Shown one piece after another: positions 53,931-64,000 of a stretch of DNA of 64,000 bases (positions are counted from its first letter, which is position 1; every line of letters starts with the position of its first letter). The stretch covers positions 50,930,383 to 50,994,382 of the forward strand of contig CM060307.1 in NCBI GenBank assembly GCA_030674185.1, in the 5' to 3' direction. Below the pieces are notes generated by a model that was not told the DNA's origin, made no database searches, and was given only the letters and a program-made list of their open reading frames with translations. Position numbers and translations under genes: made by a program. Source of the stretch: Monoplex corrugatus (taxonomy: Eukaryota > Mollusca > Gastropoda > Littorinimorpha > Ranellidae).

Positions 53931-54250
53931 CCGGCTACTAGATGCAAAAGACAAAGGATGTGTTCGTTTCGCATGCTACGTGAGGGTCCTCCCGTTTGAA
54001 CTACATCCCTGTTATGTAAAGTGAAGGGGTCTTCTAAGATTTGTAACTGAAACATCTTGCTCTCGGAGCAAAACACCTTTATTCAAAACCAACGAGATGA
54101 CGATTTCGTGAATTACTATGCATTTTGATGTGCCTTGTGTTTCTGATTGCTAATGACAAGGTGGGTGCTGGGTGTGGTTCATGAACAGCGCGCCAGCTGT
54201 ATCATATATTGGGAAGGGTGGTGGATTGAAGACAAAAGTGGTAGTTATTT
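53931..54250. other. Unassigned stretch
   Basis: No gene or repeat recognised. Confidence 0.4.
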
Positions 54251-54254
54251 ATAC

Positions 54255-54277
54255 ACACGCACACACACACATACACA

Positions 54278-54325
<48 letters not shown>

Positions 54326-54475
54326 TACACACACACACACACATATATATGCATATATATATAATTACACACATATATATATATATATATACATATATTA
54401 TAGATACATATATTTTTATATGTATATACATGCTATACATATATATATATATATTATTATTATTATTATATATAT
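54255..54475. repeat. (CA)n(TA)n compound microsatellite
   Basis: CA to about 54340, then ATAT-rich repeats. Confidence 0.94.
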
Positions 54476-54499
54476 TCATGTATATCCATACATTGCATA

Positions 54500-54640
54500 T
54501 AATGCAAAAACAAAAACAAAAACAAAAACAAAAAAACCAAGACAACAAAGTAGAATTTTGATCCTGTACTTCGGCCTGTGTGTGGCCTTCCTCAGGGGAG
54601 TTTATTTAGGAATGAACACACAAATCAAACATTTTTGAAT
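54500..54640. repeat. (CAAAAA)n and possible retroelement fragment
   Basis: A hexanucleotide CAAAAA repeat at 54505-54535 is followed by ATCCTGTACTTCGGCCTGTG, a segment that looks repeat-derived but that I cannot classify. Confidence 0.3.
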
Positions 54641-54971
54641 GAAAACTGTTCACAGAATAATCCAATCTTTTTTTTTCTTTTCAACCAGACGATATACATA
54701 TGTATATATGTATATACATAATGTGTTTCTAGTTGTTTATGGTTGACATGGAGCGGTTGACTCATTTACAAGATCTGTTAACTCAAGATATAATGTCTGG
54801 AGTTCAGTCCCAGCCTGAAGCACAAAGACTGCCCATCTTAACACTTCCTTCATTCTGCTGGTCATTGTTTGTTTGGTAGGCCCCGTCCTATCTCCCCCTT
54901 TCTCGGTTTCAAGACCTTGCCAGTGTGTAGGGTTTTGAGCGGGCTCAGGGACTGCTGATAATTGCTGGCAG

Positions 54972-55219
54972 AGCTGAATGAAGCGGATATGAAATTATTG
55001 AGGTGTGGTATATCTCTACCTGCTGTTTCAAAGAAAAAAAGAAAAAGATCTTCGAGACTTGATTCACATACCGTAGTTCGTACACAAGGCCACCAAGTAA
55101 GCACGGAAAACGATCAGCAGCTCGGTGGGCCCATAGAAACAGCTTCTGTGAATCGACTCGAGTTCGAGTACCCTATGGAAGTAGGTCCAGGCACACTCTC
55201 AGGAAATGTCACTCTATAA
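54972..55219 (+). CDS. Candidate cytoplasmic-tail exon (unlinked)
   Basis: An open frame from an AG acceptor (54970-54971 in phase 1, or AAAG at 55028 in phase 0) to TAA at 55217. It contains the basic cluster SKKKRKRSS followed by a polar tail (HTVVRTQGHQVSTENDQQ). A basic cluster then a polar tail is what follows a transmembrane helix, so it might end the Ig gene. However, no membrane exon was found between 51497 and here. Confidence 0.3.
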
Positions 55220-55984
55220 GTGGCCAGAGAGGTGAAACCGTGACTGTCGACGGCGAGCAGCTCTTAGAAGTTATTGGTGATGGACGTATACCGTCTATTA
55301 CCATTCGTTACATATTCATTAAACTAAAAGGGACAGTCACGTGACCACAATCGGTTGCCCAACTAGTAAGAGAACTGAATGGTCAGTTTTCCCTTGATAT
55401 TATAATATTATATATATTTATGTATCCCTTGATATTATAAAAAGATGGACGTTTCTTTAAAGATCTTATGCTTGACTAACTCCAGTTTTTATGGTCAGCA
55501 TAAAGATGCATTACCCGTCAAAAGAGAACATCTTTGAAGTCAGACTGGAAAGTGTATAAAAGAAAGGGCCTCCAAACCATAAGAGAACTATACCTATAGA
55601 GAGGCACCAGGGAGTAGGACTAGAGAAAGACCAAGGGCCAGCAGCGGCTGTTTGACGCTCGTCGGCCGGACCTTAGTATCCGTCCGAATCTGTAGCCTGC
55701 GAAGATGATAGGGGCAACGTACAAGTTAGAACCCTTGAAGAACTGTTAGGAAACTTACAAATCTTGAAGAAATTTAAGGACATTATTGAATGAAGAAAAG
55801 CTTATGTATCTGGCAAAGAATGCCTCGATAATGTTAAACAACTGTGGTACAATTAAAGAACGAACTGTAAAACACAACGCGAGGACTGGTCTCCCCGTCT
55901 TTGTATGTCTGTGTGATGTTGTAACACTCGCATGGTTTGATCACATCACCCACCATGACACACTGTCTAAACCAACCGTTGGGA
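55220..55984. other. Unassigned stretch
   Basis: No gene recognised. ATTAAA near 55317 could be a polyadenylation signal if 54972-55219 is a terminal exon. Confidence 0.3.
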
Positions 55985-56630
55985 CATCTTAGTTTTCAGT
56001 TTTCAGTTTATCAAGATGACGTCTCCGCGCTCGGAATGACTTCCGCATGCGCTGACGTCACAAGTGCCGTGTGATGAAGACGATCCAGAATGATCACGGC
56101 ACAAGCCTTAAGCCAGCACATAAACCCATGGGCTGGCTAGGTCCTGGGTCTTACCTAGATAGTTCCATAACCCTGGGGTCGTAGGGGAGTGAGGTGGCAG
56201 AGACCTCAACTTTTCCCGAGGCCAGTACCACCAGGGCAGCGCCCATCCCCTCTCCCTCACTTCAAATCCATATTCATATTCACTTTTTTTGCCAAGACTT
56301 CAGAAAGGCAAGAAGGCTAACTGGTCTTCAAGGGGTGGGGCCAGGGAAATCAACCCATCTCTCCAATGTTTTATACCGAGGCAGCAGGGCAATGCCCTGC
56401 TTTTCACGATTTTCAACTGCCGTGGGATCTTAAGCGTGCACAGCCAGAAGGCACATGGGTCCTATCTTTTTTTTTTTTTTTTTTGTCCTCCTCCGAAGGA
56501 CTAGACGTTCAGTTCAATTTTCCAGTCAAACTGAGGGGAAAACTCGAGGCCTGTACGGGGAACGAACCCTGGAACTTGGAGTTTAGTTATTGGCAGGCGA
56601 ACGTCTGAAGAGTTCTGCCACTCTTCTCCG
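55985..56630 (+). repeat. Composite repeat: family A followed by inverted SINE family B (copy 2)
   Basis: Colinear with 13790-14440: CAAGATGACGTCTCCGCGCT, AGCGCCCATCCCCTC, GGGGCCAGGGAAATCAACCC, and the SINE head GCAGAGTTCTTCAGACG (minus). It has a poly-T run at 56467-56483. Confidence 0.72.
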
Positions 56631-56639
56631 AACTGAAAT

Positions 56640-57175
56640 TGAAACGGGACATCTTAGGGGGAAAGACGCCGTCACGGAGATCGAAAGAGCAAGAGCTGGG
56701 TTGCCAATAGCAAACACGGGACCAACCTCAGGAGTGTCAGAGCTTCTTGTTGCTGCACCGCAGACAAAAGATAACAGAGAACCGTGTCTGCTGCTGCGTC
56801 CCATGAGTCTCTAGAACGACAGGTAAAACTCTGGTCGAGAGGGCTTCAAGCACCGAGACGCTAACTTGAGAAACTTAATTTAAATTGAAAAATGAGGGGT
56901 TACAAGAAGAAAACGTTGAATATTTTCTCTTGAACAAACTTCCATCTTCCAAAAGTCTTGATTGACGAGGTGGGTGGGTGTTTTTGTGTGCGTGCAGTGA
57001 ACAAGTTCGCCAATAGTATCGTTTATAAGGAAATTCCTGTGTGGGGCCTTGACACGACCGTACAGCGTCCTGGTACGTTGGTACGCTTTTAGTGTGATTG
57101 GATGTTTATGTGTGTGCGTGTGTGCGTGTGTATGCCTGCGTGTATATGTATGTGTGTGCGTGACTGTGTACGCGC
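56640..57175. other. Unassigned stretch
   Basis: No gene recognised; short GT-rich patch at 57105-57170. Confidence 0.4.
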
Positions 57176-57209
<34 letters not shown>

Positions 57210-57210
57210 A
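57176..57210. repeat. (ATCT)n microsatellite
   Basis: About eight units. Confidence 0.95.
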
Positions 57211-57214
57211 GATA

Positions 57215-57345
57215 GAAAGAAACTCTAGGGAGAGCTAGACAACAGAAGGTCTTCAGAGAAGTAACCCCCTTTAGACAAGTGTTTCGGCCCTGAATTCCTT
57301 ACACTCTCGGGGGGCCGGGCCACATCCAGGTCATGACTCCTGGAT
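57215..57345 (+). repeat. Short dispersed repeat also at 13690-13795
   Basis: GAGAGCTAGACAACAGAAGG ... CAAGTGTTTCGGCCCTG and the GACTCCTGGATGCCC segment also seen in the hairpin at 14623. Confidence 0.45.
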
Positions 57346-57360
57346 GCCCTTCTGCTGTTG

Positions 57361-57465
57361 TCTATTTTTTTTTTTTTTCCCCACGCCGGGGATCGAACCT
57401 GGGCGATTCTGCGCTTCAGAACTGCGGTACGCGGTTTTACCAATGTGCTAACGGGGCACACATCA
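57361..57465 (-). repeat. tRNA-like retrosequence with poly-A tail
   Basis: The minus strand reads GCCCCGTTAGCACATTGGTA (A-box region), then B box GGTTCGATCCCC, and ends in a run of about 15 A (plus-strand T at 57364-57378). The acceptor arms pair poorly, so it is a tRNA-derived SINE or retropseudogene rather than a functional tRNA. Confidence 0.6.
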
Positions 57466-57489
57466 TCTGTAGGGAATTTAATCCTTATG

Positions 57490-58168
57490 AAGTTCACTTT
57501 TTTTCGTTCCTCCTTGCCCAGATCCAGCTTGAGCTCCTTTCTGCTGCCTCTGCCATCGCTTTAAGGGCTCTAGTCCTCTTCTTCCCAGAAATGGCGAGTT
57601 GTTTCATGAGATCATAAGCGGAGGTGCCCACAAACCCTCTTGCCCCGACCTCTATGGCGAAGATTTTGACCCGCAGACCTGCTTTCTTCAGGGTGCTGGC
57701 AAGACCGGCGTATTTTTCGGTCTTGTAGATATGTGCTTCTTCCATTCTGCTTTCGTATGGCACAGTGAGTTCTATCAGAATCACTTGTTTCGAGGAGTCA
57801 GAGTGGAGAGCGATGTCTGGTCTCATGCCTGTCTTGCTGATGACATCTGGGTAATTTCTCCACTCTGGGAGGTCTGCTGTACACTCCCAGTCGACTGCTC
57901 CATCCAGAAGACCCTTTGGCAATGTGCTGGTTGTCATAGCACTTTCGGGCCAGACCTGTTTCCCTCCTGCTTTGTAGAACGTTGTCATAGCAATTGGTGC
58001 GTTTGGGGTCATGGTTTTTTCGCTAACCACATCTGTGATCACTTTCAGAACTTGGTTGTGCCTCCATGTATACCTTCCTTGGGCTAGCGCTACTTTGCAA
58101 GAGCTTAGGACATGTTCCACTGTTTGTTTCTTCTGACAGAGCGGACATGCTGGGTCGTCTGCTTTCCC
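57490..58168 (-). pseudogene. R2-type LINE C-terminus: CCHC knuckle plus restriction-like endonuclease
   Basis: On the minus strand [17 protein letters not shown] is a C-x2-C-x7-H-x4-C knuckle. It is followed by [54 protein letters not shown] and VGARGFVGTSAYDLMKQL. The R-P-D...E-L-T-V-P...E...K-x-x-K-Y series fits the PD-(D/E)XK endonuclease at the C-terminus of R2/NeSL-like retrotransposons. The frame of 208 codons is intact to its stop at 57494; upstream is cut off by a microsatellite at 58170. Confidence 0.72.
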
Positions 58169-58169
58169 C

Positions 58170-58231
58170 CATCTATCTATCTATCTATCTATATATCTAT
58201 CTATCTATCTATCTATCTATCTCTCTGTATA

Positions 58232-58321
<90 letters not shown>

Positions 58322-58357
58322 ATTATATATATATATATATTATATACATATATATAT

Positions 58358-58442
<85 letters not shown>

Positions 58443-58492
58443 TTCGTGTGTGTGTGTGTGTGAGTTCGTGTGTGTGTGTGTGCTTGTATATC
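58170..58492. repeat. (ATCT)n(TA)n(GT)n compound microsatellite
   Basis: ATCT to 58220, TA-rich to 58360, GT to 58490 with two AGTTC interruptions. Confidence 0.96.
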
Positions 58493-58499
58493 TTTGGAT

Positions 58500-59040
58500 A
58501 AATAAATAAACAAAAGAACCACAAACCATAAAGCGAACAGAATGCGAAGAATAATGAACGCACAAATTAGTGAGCACAACATGGTAATAGTTCATTAATT
58601 CATTGATTAAACAAATAGTGAACAACAAATAGTGCATGAATGCACGAACTGAATGGTCAAACAAACAAAGAATGAACTAACAGACCAACAAACTAACAAA
58701 CGAATGAATGAAACAAACCAACAAACCAACAAACGAACGAGTGAATGAATCTATGAAGAGGATGTACGGACAAATTAAAAATACGAAATGGATGAATGAA
58801 TTACGAACGAACGAATAAATGTATTTTTGAATGAAATGAATGACTGAATCAGAATGCACAAACGAACAAATAATCGAACAAACACGACTGAATCAGAATG
58901 CACAAACGAGCAAATAATCGAACAAACGAACAAATGAATGAACAAATGAACAAAGTATGAATGAAATGGAAACATGAACGTACAAACGTCGGAACGAACG
59001 GATGAGTGAACAAAGAAAAGAATGAATGAATGAATGAATG
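58500..59040. repeat. Degenerate (GAATGAAC/AACAAACG)n low-complexity tract
   Basis: A-rich tetranucleotide-like sequence (AACAAACG, GAATGAAT), non-coding despite Phe/Ser/His frames on the minus strand. Confidence 0.85.
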
Positions 59041-59173
59041 AGCACTGGCTGCCAGGAACACTCCTTCTCCTCTACCCAGCATCTTCCCGCCAGCCCAGCT
59101 TCCAGACCGTTTTGCTCAGTTTTTCACGGAGAAAATATAAAAAATCCGTGACAATCTTGATCGCCAGAGTTCT

Positions 59174-60741
59174 ATGCCTGTTGTGACTGACAGTGATTCT
59201 GATGTTTTTCATGGTACTTGTTTTTCTTCTTTCAGGCCTGTGTCTTCAGATGACGTTCAGAAAATACTGACAAAAACTGTTCCAAAGACATGTGAACTGG
59301 ACCCCCTGCCTACTCCCTTGTTGTACGAATGTTTAGATGTTTTGTTGCCTACGCTGACCAAAGTTATCAACGATTCATTGTCGACTGGCATTTTTCCATC
59401 TGTGTTCAAAACTGCCGTTGTTAGACCTTTGATAAAGAAACCTACCCTTGATTGCAACAACCTGTCAAGCTATCGGCCAGTCAGCAACCTTCCATTTTTG
59501 TCAAAGGTTGTAGAGAAGATTGTTTTATCCCAGTTGTTAGAACATCTCAACTTGCACAATCTTCTTAGTGTTCATCAGTCGGCTTATCGTCCCGGTCACA
59601 GCACCGAAACTGTTTTAGTAAAAGTTGTAAACGATCTGCTGATGGCTCTGGATGACGGCAAGATCTCAGTCCTCGCTTTGTTAGACCTATCGGCGGCTTT
59701 TGATACGATAGATCATGAAATTTTACTTCATCGGCTTCAGTCTGTCTTCGGCGTTAGGGATATTGTTCTCTCTTGGTTTCGGTCATATCTTTCTGATAGG
59801 ACACAGCGTGTATCAGTGAACGGTCTATCATCGGAACCTACTACTCTTCGGTTTGGTGTACCACAAGGGTCTGTTCTTGGTCCTGTGCTCTTTATTCTTT
59901 ACACACAACCACTTTCAGATGTAATCGAACGTTTTCCTGTGTCCTTTGAGTCTTATGCCGATGATTCGCAGCTCCAAGTTTCTAGTCCGCCGGATGAGGT
60001 CGAGTCTGCCTTTCGGAGCCTTCGGGAGTGCGTTTCTGAAGTGAAGCAGTGGATGACTGCCAATAAACTGCAGCTTAATGATGGTAAGACGGAAGCCATG
60101 CTTGTCGCTTCAAACAGAGTATCTAGTTCTCAGGTACTTCCGCTATCTATAGACATTTGTGGGAGCCACATTCAGTTTTCATCTAGTGTTAAGACAGTAC
60201 TTTGTCCATGAACCTGCATGTGACAAATACATGCAGGTCTGCATACTTTGAGCTGAGACGTATTGCTTCAATCCGTCACTTTCTCACAGTTGATGCTACA
60301 AAAGTCCTTGTTTGTGCGTTTGTTTTGTCACGCATTGACTACTGCAATTCTCTCTTGTCTGGTTGCCCACATTATTTGCTAGAGAAACTTCAGAAAGTTC
60401 AAAATGCAGCAGCCAGGTTAATTTTGAAAGCGTCCAAGAAAGATCATGTTCAGCCCTTACTCAGAACTCTACACTGGCTTCCCGTAAATGCGAGGATTCA
60501 GTTCAAAATCTCCACTCTCTGTTATAACTGTGTCACTTCCTCCTGTCCCTCTTACCTGTCCTCTTCTTACAGCTCTATACACCGTCAAGAGAGCTCCGTT
60601 CCTCCGCAGACACACGCATCCGTTGTATTCCAAAGATCAGAACCAAAACCTTTGGCCAGCGAGCCTTTCATTATAACGGTCCTTCAGTCTGGAACAGTCT
60701 GCCACAAACAGTTCGCTTCGCTGATTCCAAAGTTACTTTGA
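59174..60741 (+). pseudogene. L2/CR1-like reverse transcriptase and C-terminus
   Basis: RT blocks: LSSYRPVSNLPFLSKVVEK, HQSAYRPGHSTETVLVKV, LALLDLSAAFDTIDHEILLH (motif A), FGVPQGSVLGPVLFILYTQP (motif B), SYADDSQLQVS (motif C, YADD), and MTANKLQLNDGKTEAMLV. Near 60195 about 20 nt of the L-G-V-x-L-D region is missing, shifting the frame. The second frame continues YFELRRIASIRHFLTVDATK, SRIDYCNSLLSGCP and LHWLPVNARIQFK. RT catalytic residues are intact. Confidence 0.88.
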
Positions 60742-60837
60742 AGTCGGCCCTGAAAACTCATCTATTTGCGTGAACCTGCTCTGCTTAATCTCAACTTTCT
60801 GTATTTTTGATAATTCCTTCTGACAGCATAAGTTTGT

Positions 60838-60852
60838 GCGTGTGTGTGTGTG

Positions 60853-60919
<67 letters not shown>

Positions 60920-60965
60920 TGTGTGCGTGGGTGTGTGTGTGTGTGTTTGGGTGTGTGGGTGAGTG
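60838..60965. repeat. (GT)n microsatellite in the LINE 3' UTR
   Basis: GT repeat with GTGG interruptions. Confidence 0.95.
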
Positions 60966-61099
60966 TGTTTGATTTTTGCATTTGTATATATTCTTGATGT
61001 AATTGTCATTTTTGTTCTGTATTGAATTGTTTGTAAAGCGCCCTGGGCACCTTCGGGTGAAAAGGCGCTTAATAAGTGCACATTATTATTATTATTATT

Positions 61100-61442
61100 A
61101 TTAAGCAGTGGCAGCAGAATTTACAGAAGCATGGTTATTGCTAGTTGAAAATGAATAAATGAATGAATGAATGCATGAATGAATGAATGAATGAATGAAT
61201 GAATGAATAAATGAATGAGTAAATGAACAAATAGATACACCAAAGTTTAGTGCAGGCGTGGTTACTGCTCAGTAAAAATGATGACTGACAGACTGACTGA
61301 CAGACAGACTGACTGACTGACTGACTGGCTGACTGATTGACAGACTGACTGACTGACAGACTGATTGACAGACTGATAGATTGACTGACTGACTGACTGA
61401 CTGACAGACAGACAGACTGACTGGCAGACAGACTGATTGGCG

Positions 61443-61473
<31 letters not shown>

Positions 61474-62515
61474 TGGCTGACTGGCTGGCTGGCTGACTGA
61501 CTGACTGACTGATTGAGTGAATGAATGAATGGATGGATGGACAAAATGAAAGACTGAATGAGCGAATGAATGATTTTTGGATAATGAAACTATAGATATG
61601 ATTTTATTTACTTTTAGAATAATTTGATATTCCAGTTATATTCCAGGCGAAATGCCAGACACTAGTATCATGTTTTGTGGTGAGTGAGTAAATGAATGAA
61701 GTAGATACACGAAAAACAAACAAGTTAACGAATGATCAAATGAATGAATAAGCGAAAAAACGAACGATCGAAGAAAAGAATGAAAAGACGAATTAAATTT
61801 TAGCAGTGGTAATACTGTAGCCAGCCAGGTTCAGTGGAAACCTGGTCACTTCTAGTTGAAAAGCGATAAATGAATGAATAAATGAGTGAATGGGAGAAAT
61901 GAAAGATTGAACAAGCGAATGAATGAGTTTTGGGGAAAATTGTAACTTTGTATTTAATTTCATTTAAGAATTCTTTTTTTTTTTTTTGATAATGTATGTG
62001 TGTATTTCATTTAATTAACTTTTAGTATAATTTGGTAAGTCATATTCCAGGCGAAATGCTAGACATTAGTATCATGTTTGGTGGTGAGGAGTAAATGAAT
62101 GAAATAGATACACAAATAAACAAACGAGTGGACTAATAAACGAACGAATGAACGAACGAACGACACAGAAAAGAATGAATGAGAGAATGAGATTTAAGCA
62201 GTGGTAATGCTTAAGCCAGCAAGGTTTAGCAGAAGCCTGAATATCCTAGTAGAAAAGTGATGTATGTATGAAAGAACAAACGAACAAGCGAATAAATGAA
62301 TTAATGAACGGATAAAATGAAAGATTGAACAAGCCAGTGAAAGTGTGTATTAGTGTTATTATATTCACGTATTTATTTATTTGTTTATTTTTTCATAATG
62401 TAACTATATGGTTGAAGTTCATTTACTTTTAGTTTAATTCGACTCATTTACTTTAAGTTTAATTTGATGTTACATTCCAGGTGTTATGCCAGACACAATT
62501 ATTATATTTAGTTGT
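61100..62515 (+). repeat. About 400-bp higher-order tandem repeat, about three units
   Basis: Conserved blocks recur in order: AGCAGTGG(C/T)A(G/A)..., a GAATGAAT stretch, TTTTATTTACTTTTAG..., then TTCCAGGCGAAATGCCAGAC (61645), its variant near 62048 (about 403 bp later) and again near 62476. Between them lie variable tetranucleotide tracts. Confidence 0.7.
61280..61530. repeat. (GACT)n / (GGCT)n tetranucleotide satellite
   Basis: GACTGACT, GACAGACA and GGCTGGCT blocks. Confidence 0.95.
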
Positions 62516-63135
62516 CCATCTTAATTATCATTTTGAAATATTAATGTACCGTGCATGTATACATTACATTTGTGAAATTGCCATATTTCGTAAACACTGG
62601 AACTGTGTTGTTTGAACACGAGCCCAAAGGGGATATTGAACGACACCACTGCCATACACATTCCAAGAGAAATAACTCTTTAATTACGTACTTTCAACAA
62701 GTCACTTTCTATGTGAATGAACGACACCTGAACACAATTACGTTTTATGTCTTCACTTTCAGTCCTTTCTTGTTGCTTAATAGCACCTAAAAATAATCTG
62801 AGTTAAGCGAATGAATGAATGAAATGAATATAATGAATGAATGAAGAATGAATGAATGAATGAATGAAGAACGAATGAATGAGTAGTTAATGGATGTATT
62901 GGACCCCACGAACGAAAGCGGAGTGAACAAACAAATAAATGAACAAATGACTGATTAATTCACTCACTGACTAACTGGAGAAAGGAAGGAAAGAGCGAAT
63001 AAACCATCTAGCAAAAATGTGATGATGTTGACAGCCAAGCTGTTATTGTCCAGTGTTATCATTTTCGTCTGTGGTTGTTTGACAGGACTGAACAGAGAAA
63101 CAAAACTAACAGGACACAGACACACAACTGACTAA
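62516..63135. other. Unassigned stretch with (GAAT)n
   Basis: Positions 62811-62880 are GAAT repeats. A 79-codon plus-strand frame (62551-62790) is not recognised. Confidence 0.4.
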
Positions 63136-63139
63136 TGAC

Positions 63140-63295
63140 TTTTCAGTTTGTTTCAGTTTCTCTAGATAACTAACGTATTCGTGCTCGGCACTGAAGCCAC
63201 TGACACCAGGTGAAAGAGAAGATCCACAATGATGATGGCACAAGCCATAAACCTGCATACATACCCTATGCTTTAGCAATGTCTTGAGGTGTGGC
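63140..63295 (+). repeat. Dispersed repeat family A, diverged copy
   Basis: TTTGTTTCAGTTTCTCTAGA ... GATGATGGCACAAGCCATAA. Clearly related but about 25% diverged by eye. Confidence 0.5.
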
Positions 63296-63299
63296 AAGC

Positions 63300-63945
63300 C
63301 ACTGTGGGGATGCCGGAAGCTCTTTCAGTATAAATAGTATCCACACCTTCTGGAAATTCTGTGCTAGAAATTTCCTCATTTCTGTCACTCTCTCTGTTTC
63401 TGCCTCGCTCCTTTGCTTTCTGTCATTTCATCCTATCATTTTCTGCCTTCCTGGTCCATTCACCTGTACGTATTCGATAAAGTCTGTCTTACTTTCTCTT
63501 AGAATTGATAAATGGGTACACACATCAATGCATTCGCACACATAATCCAAGAAGAAGCCCCTGGTGTTGACCACTCTGTCCAATTTATCACACAGGGAAT
63601 TAAAAAAAAAACACCTGAATACAAATTTGCACTTAACTAAGGACACTAAAACATGTATAAAAACGGGCCGAAATTACCAGAAACTGCTTCCGCATATCTT
63701 ATTTCCCTAGAGCCAGAAATGCACTTAAAACATGTACCCAATTATCAATATTAAGAGAAAGTACGTAAGACTTTATGGAACACATACAGATGACTGGACC
63801 AGCAAGGCAGAAAATGATAGGAAGAAATGACCGAAAGCAAAGGAGGAAGAAATAAACAGAGTGACAAAAAGGACATTTCTAGCACAGAATTTCCAGAAGG
63901 TGGGGATACTATTTACGGTATACTAAAAGAGCACTCGGCATCCCC
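63300..63945. repeat. Family F fold-back: two inverted copies
   Basis: 63300-63505 is the reverse complement of 63740-63945 (shared TTTCTAGCACAGAATTTCCA and GGCAGAAAATGATAGGA). Between them is the remaining part of a plus-strand family F copy. Confidence 0.78.
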
Positions 63946-64000
63946 ATGGGGGAAGACATACGACTGAACACATCACTGAATGACCGACTGAACTGGAATG

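Larger units (their letters stand above)
59042..61108 (+). mobile_element. L2/CR1-like LINE, 5'-truncated
   Basis: It contains most of the RT (59174-60211 and 60202-60741 in two frames), a 3' UTR with a GT microsatellite (60838-60965), and the terminal block GTAAAGCGCCCTGGGCACCT followed by (ATT)n at 61084-61104. That ending is typical of the L2/CR1 group. It is well preserved apart from one small deletion. Confidence 0.88.

Noticed and set aside
54040..54162. A membrane-helix exon for the Ig gene ending at a GTGGGT donor (54163)
   Set aside because: A hydrophobic run is present, but no suitable acceptor or phase could be found and the sequence is too short to trust.
57385..57465. Functional tRNA gene
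   Set aside because: The acceptor stem pairs poorly and a poly-A run follows directly, pointing to a retroposed copy.
58500..59082. Phe/Ser/His-rich minus-strand frames
   Set aside because: They arise from the degenerate GAAT/AACAAACG tract.

Overview
This is a window of an animal nuclear genome. There is no operon structure, coding sequence is sparse and split by GT..AG introns, and most of the DNA is interspersed repeats, (CA/GT)n, (GA)n and other microsatellites, minisatellites, SINEs, LINE fragments and DNA transposons. The mix (I-like, RTE-like, L2/CR1-like and R2-type LINEs, a THAP/P-type transposon, a Polinton-type polymerase remnant, tRNA-derived SINEs, very many CA repeats) suggests a mollusc, probably a gastropod. 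The species call is inference.

Two host genes can be assembled by joining exons whose splice sites and reading phases agree. The first is on the minus strand at the left edge (exons at 8094-7998, 2765-2564, 963-846 and 404-265, continuing beyond the window). It encodes the N-terminal half of a major-facilitator transporter resembling the oxalate/formate-monocarboxylate group. The second is on the plus strand (28483-51497, perhaps to 55219). It encodes a signal peptide followed by three immunoglobulin-like modules; all junction phases match (1, 1, 1, 2, 1, 2), with one single-base frameshift in a homopolymer of exon 6.

The most striking pattern lies in the second gene. The two homologous exons that carry the C-terminal half of Ig modules 2 and 3 (34665-34810 and 51370-51497) are each preceded by a tandem array (units of about 100 and 88 bp). 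Each array unit looks like a copy of the intron end, the splice acceptor and the first 50-75 nt of that same exon. In the first array almost all acceptors have decayed from AG to AA; in the second they remain AG. A similar single partial copy of the start of exon 2 of the transporter lies about 1.1 kb upstream of that exon.

Region by region: 1-8.1 kb holds transporter exons and introns, a 38-bp minisatellite and nested inverted duplications. 8.4-13.1 kb is a 5'-truncated I-like LINE with endonuclease, reverse transcriptase and RNase H. 13.4-18.9 kb is SINEs, minisatellites and LINE tails. 19.7-20.1 kb is a type-B DNA polymerase remnant. 21.5-23.0 kb is a Tc1-like transposon with both inverted repeats. 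23.7-27 kb is MITEs and LINE ends. 28.5-51.5 kb is the Ig gene, whose intron 5 contains an 88-bp satellite array interrupted by an RTE-like LINE (11-bp target duplication) and by a THAP/P-type transposon (7-bp target duplication), followed by a pogo-like MITE. 51.6-58 kb is LINE and SINE debris, including the zinc-knuckle/nuclease tail of an R2-type LINE. 59-61.1 kb is an L2/CR1-like LINE. 61.1-64 kb is tetranucleotide repeats organised in about 400-bp higher-order units, and a fold-back repeat.

Nothing here was checked by database search. Exon boundaries come from consensus splice sites and phase agreement only.
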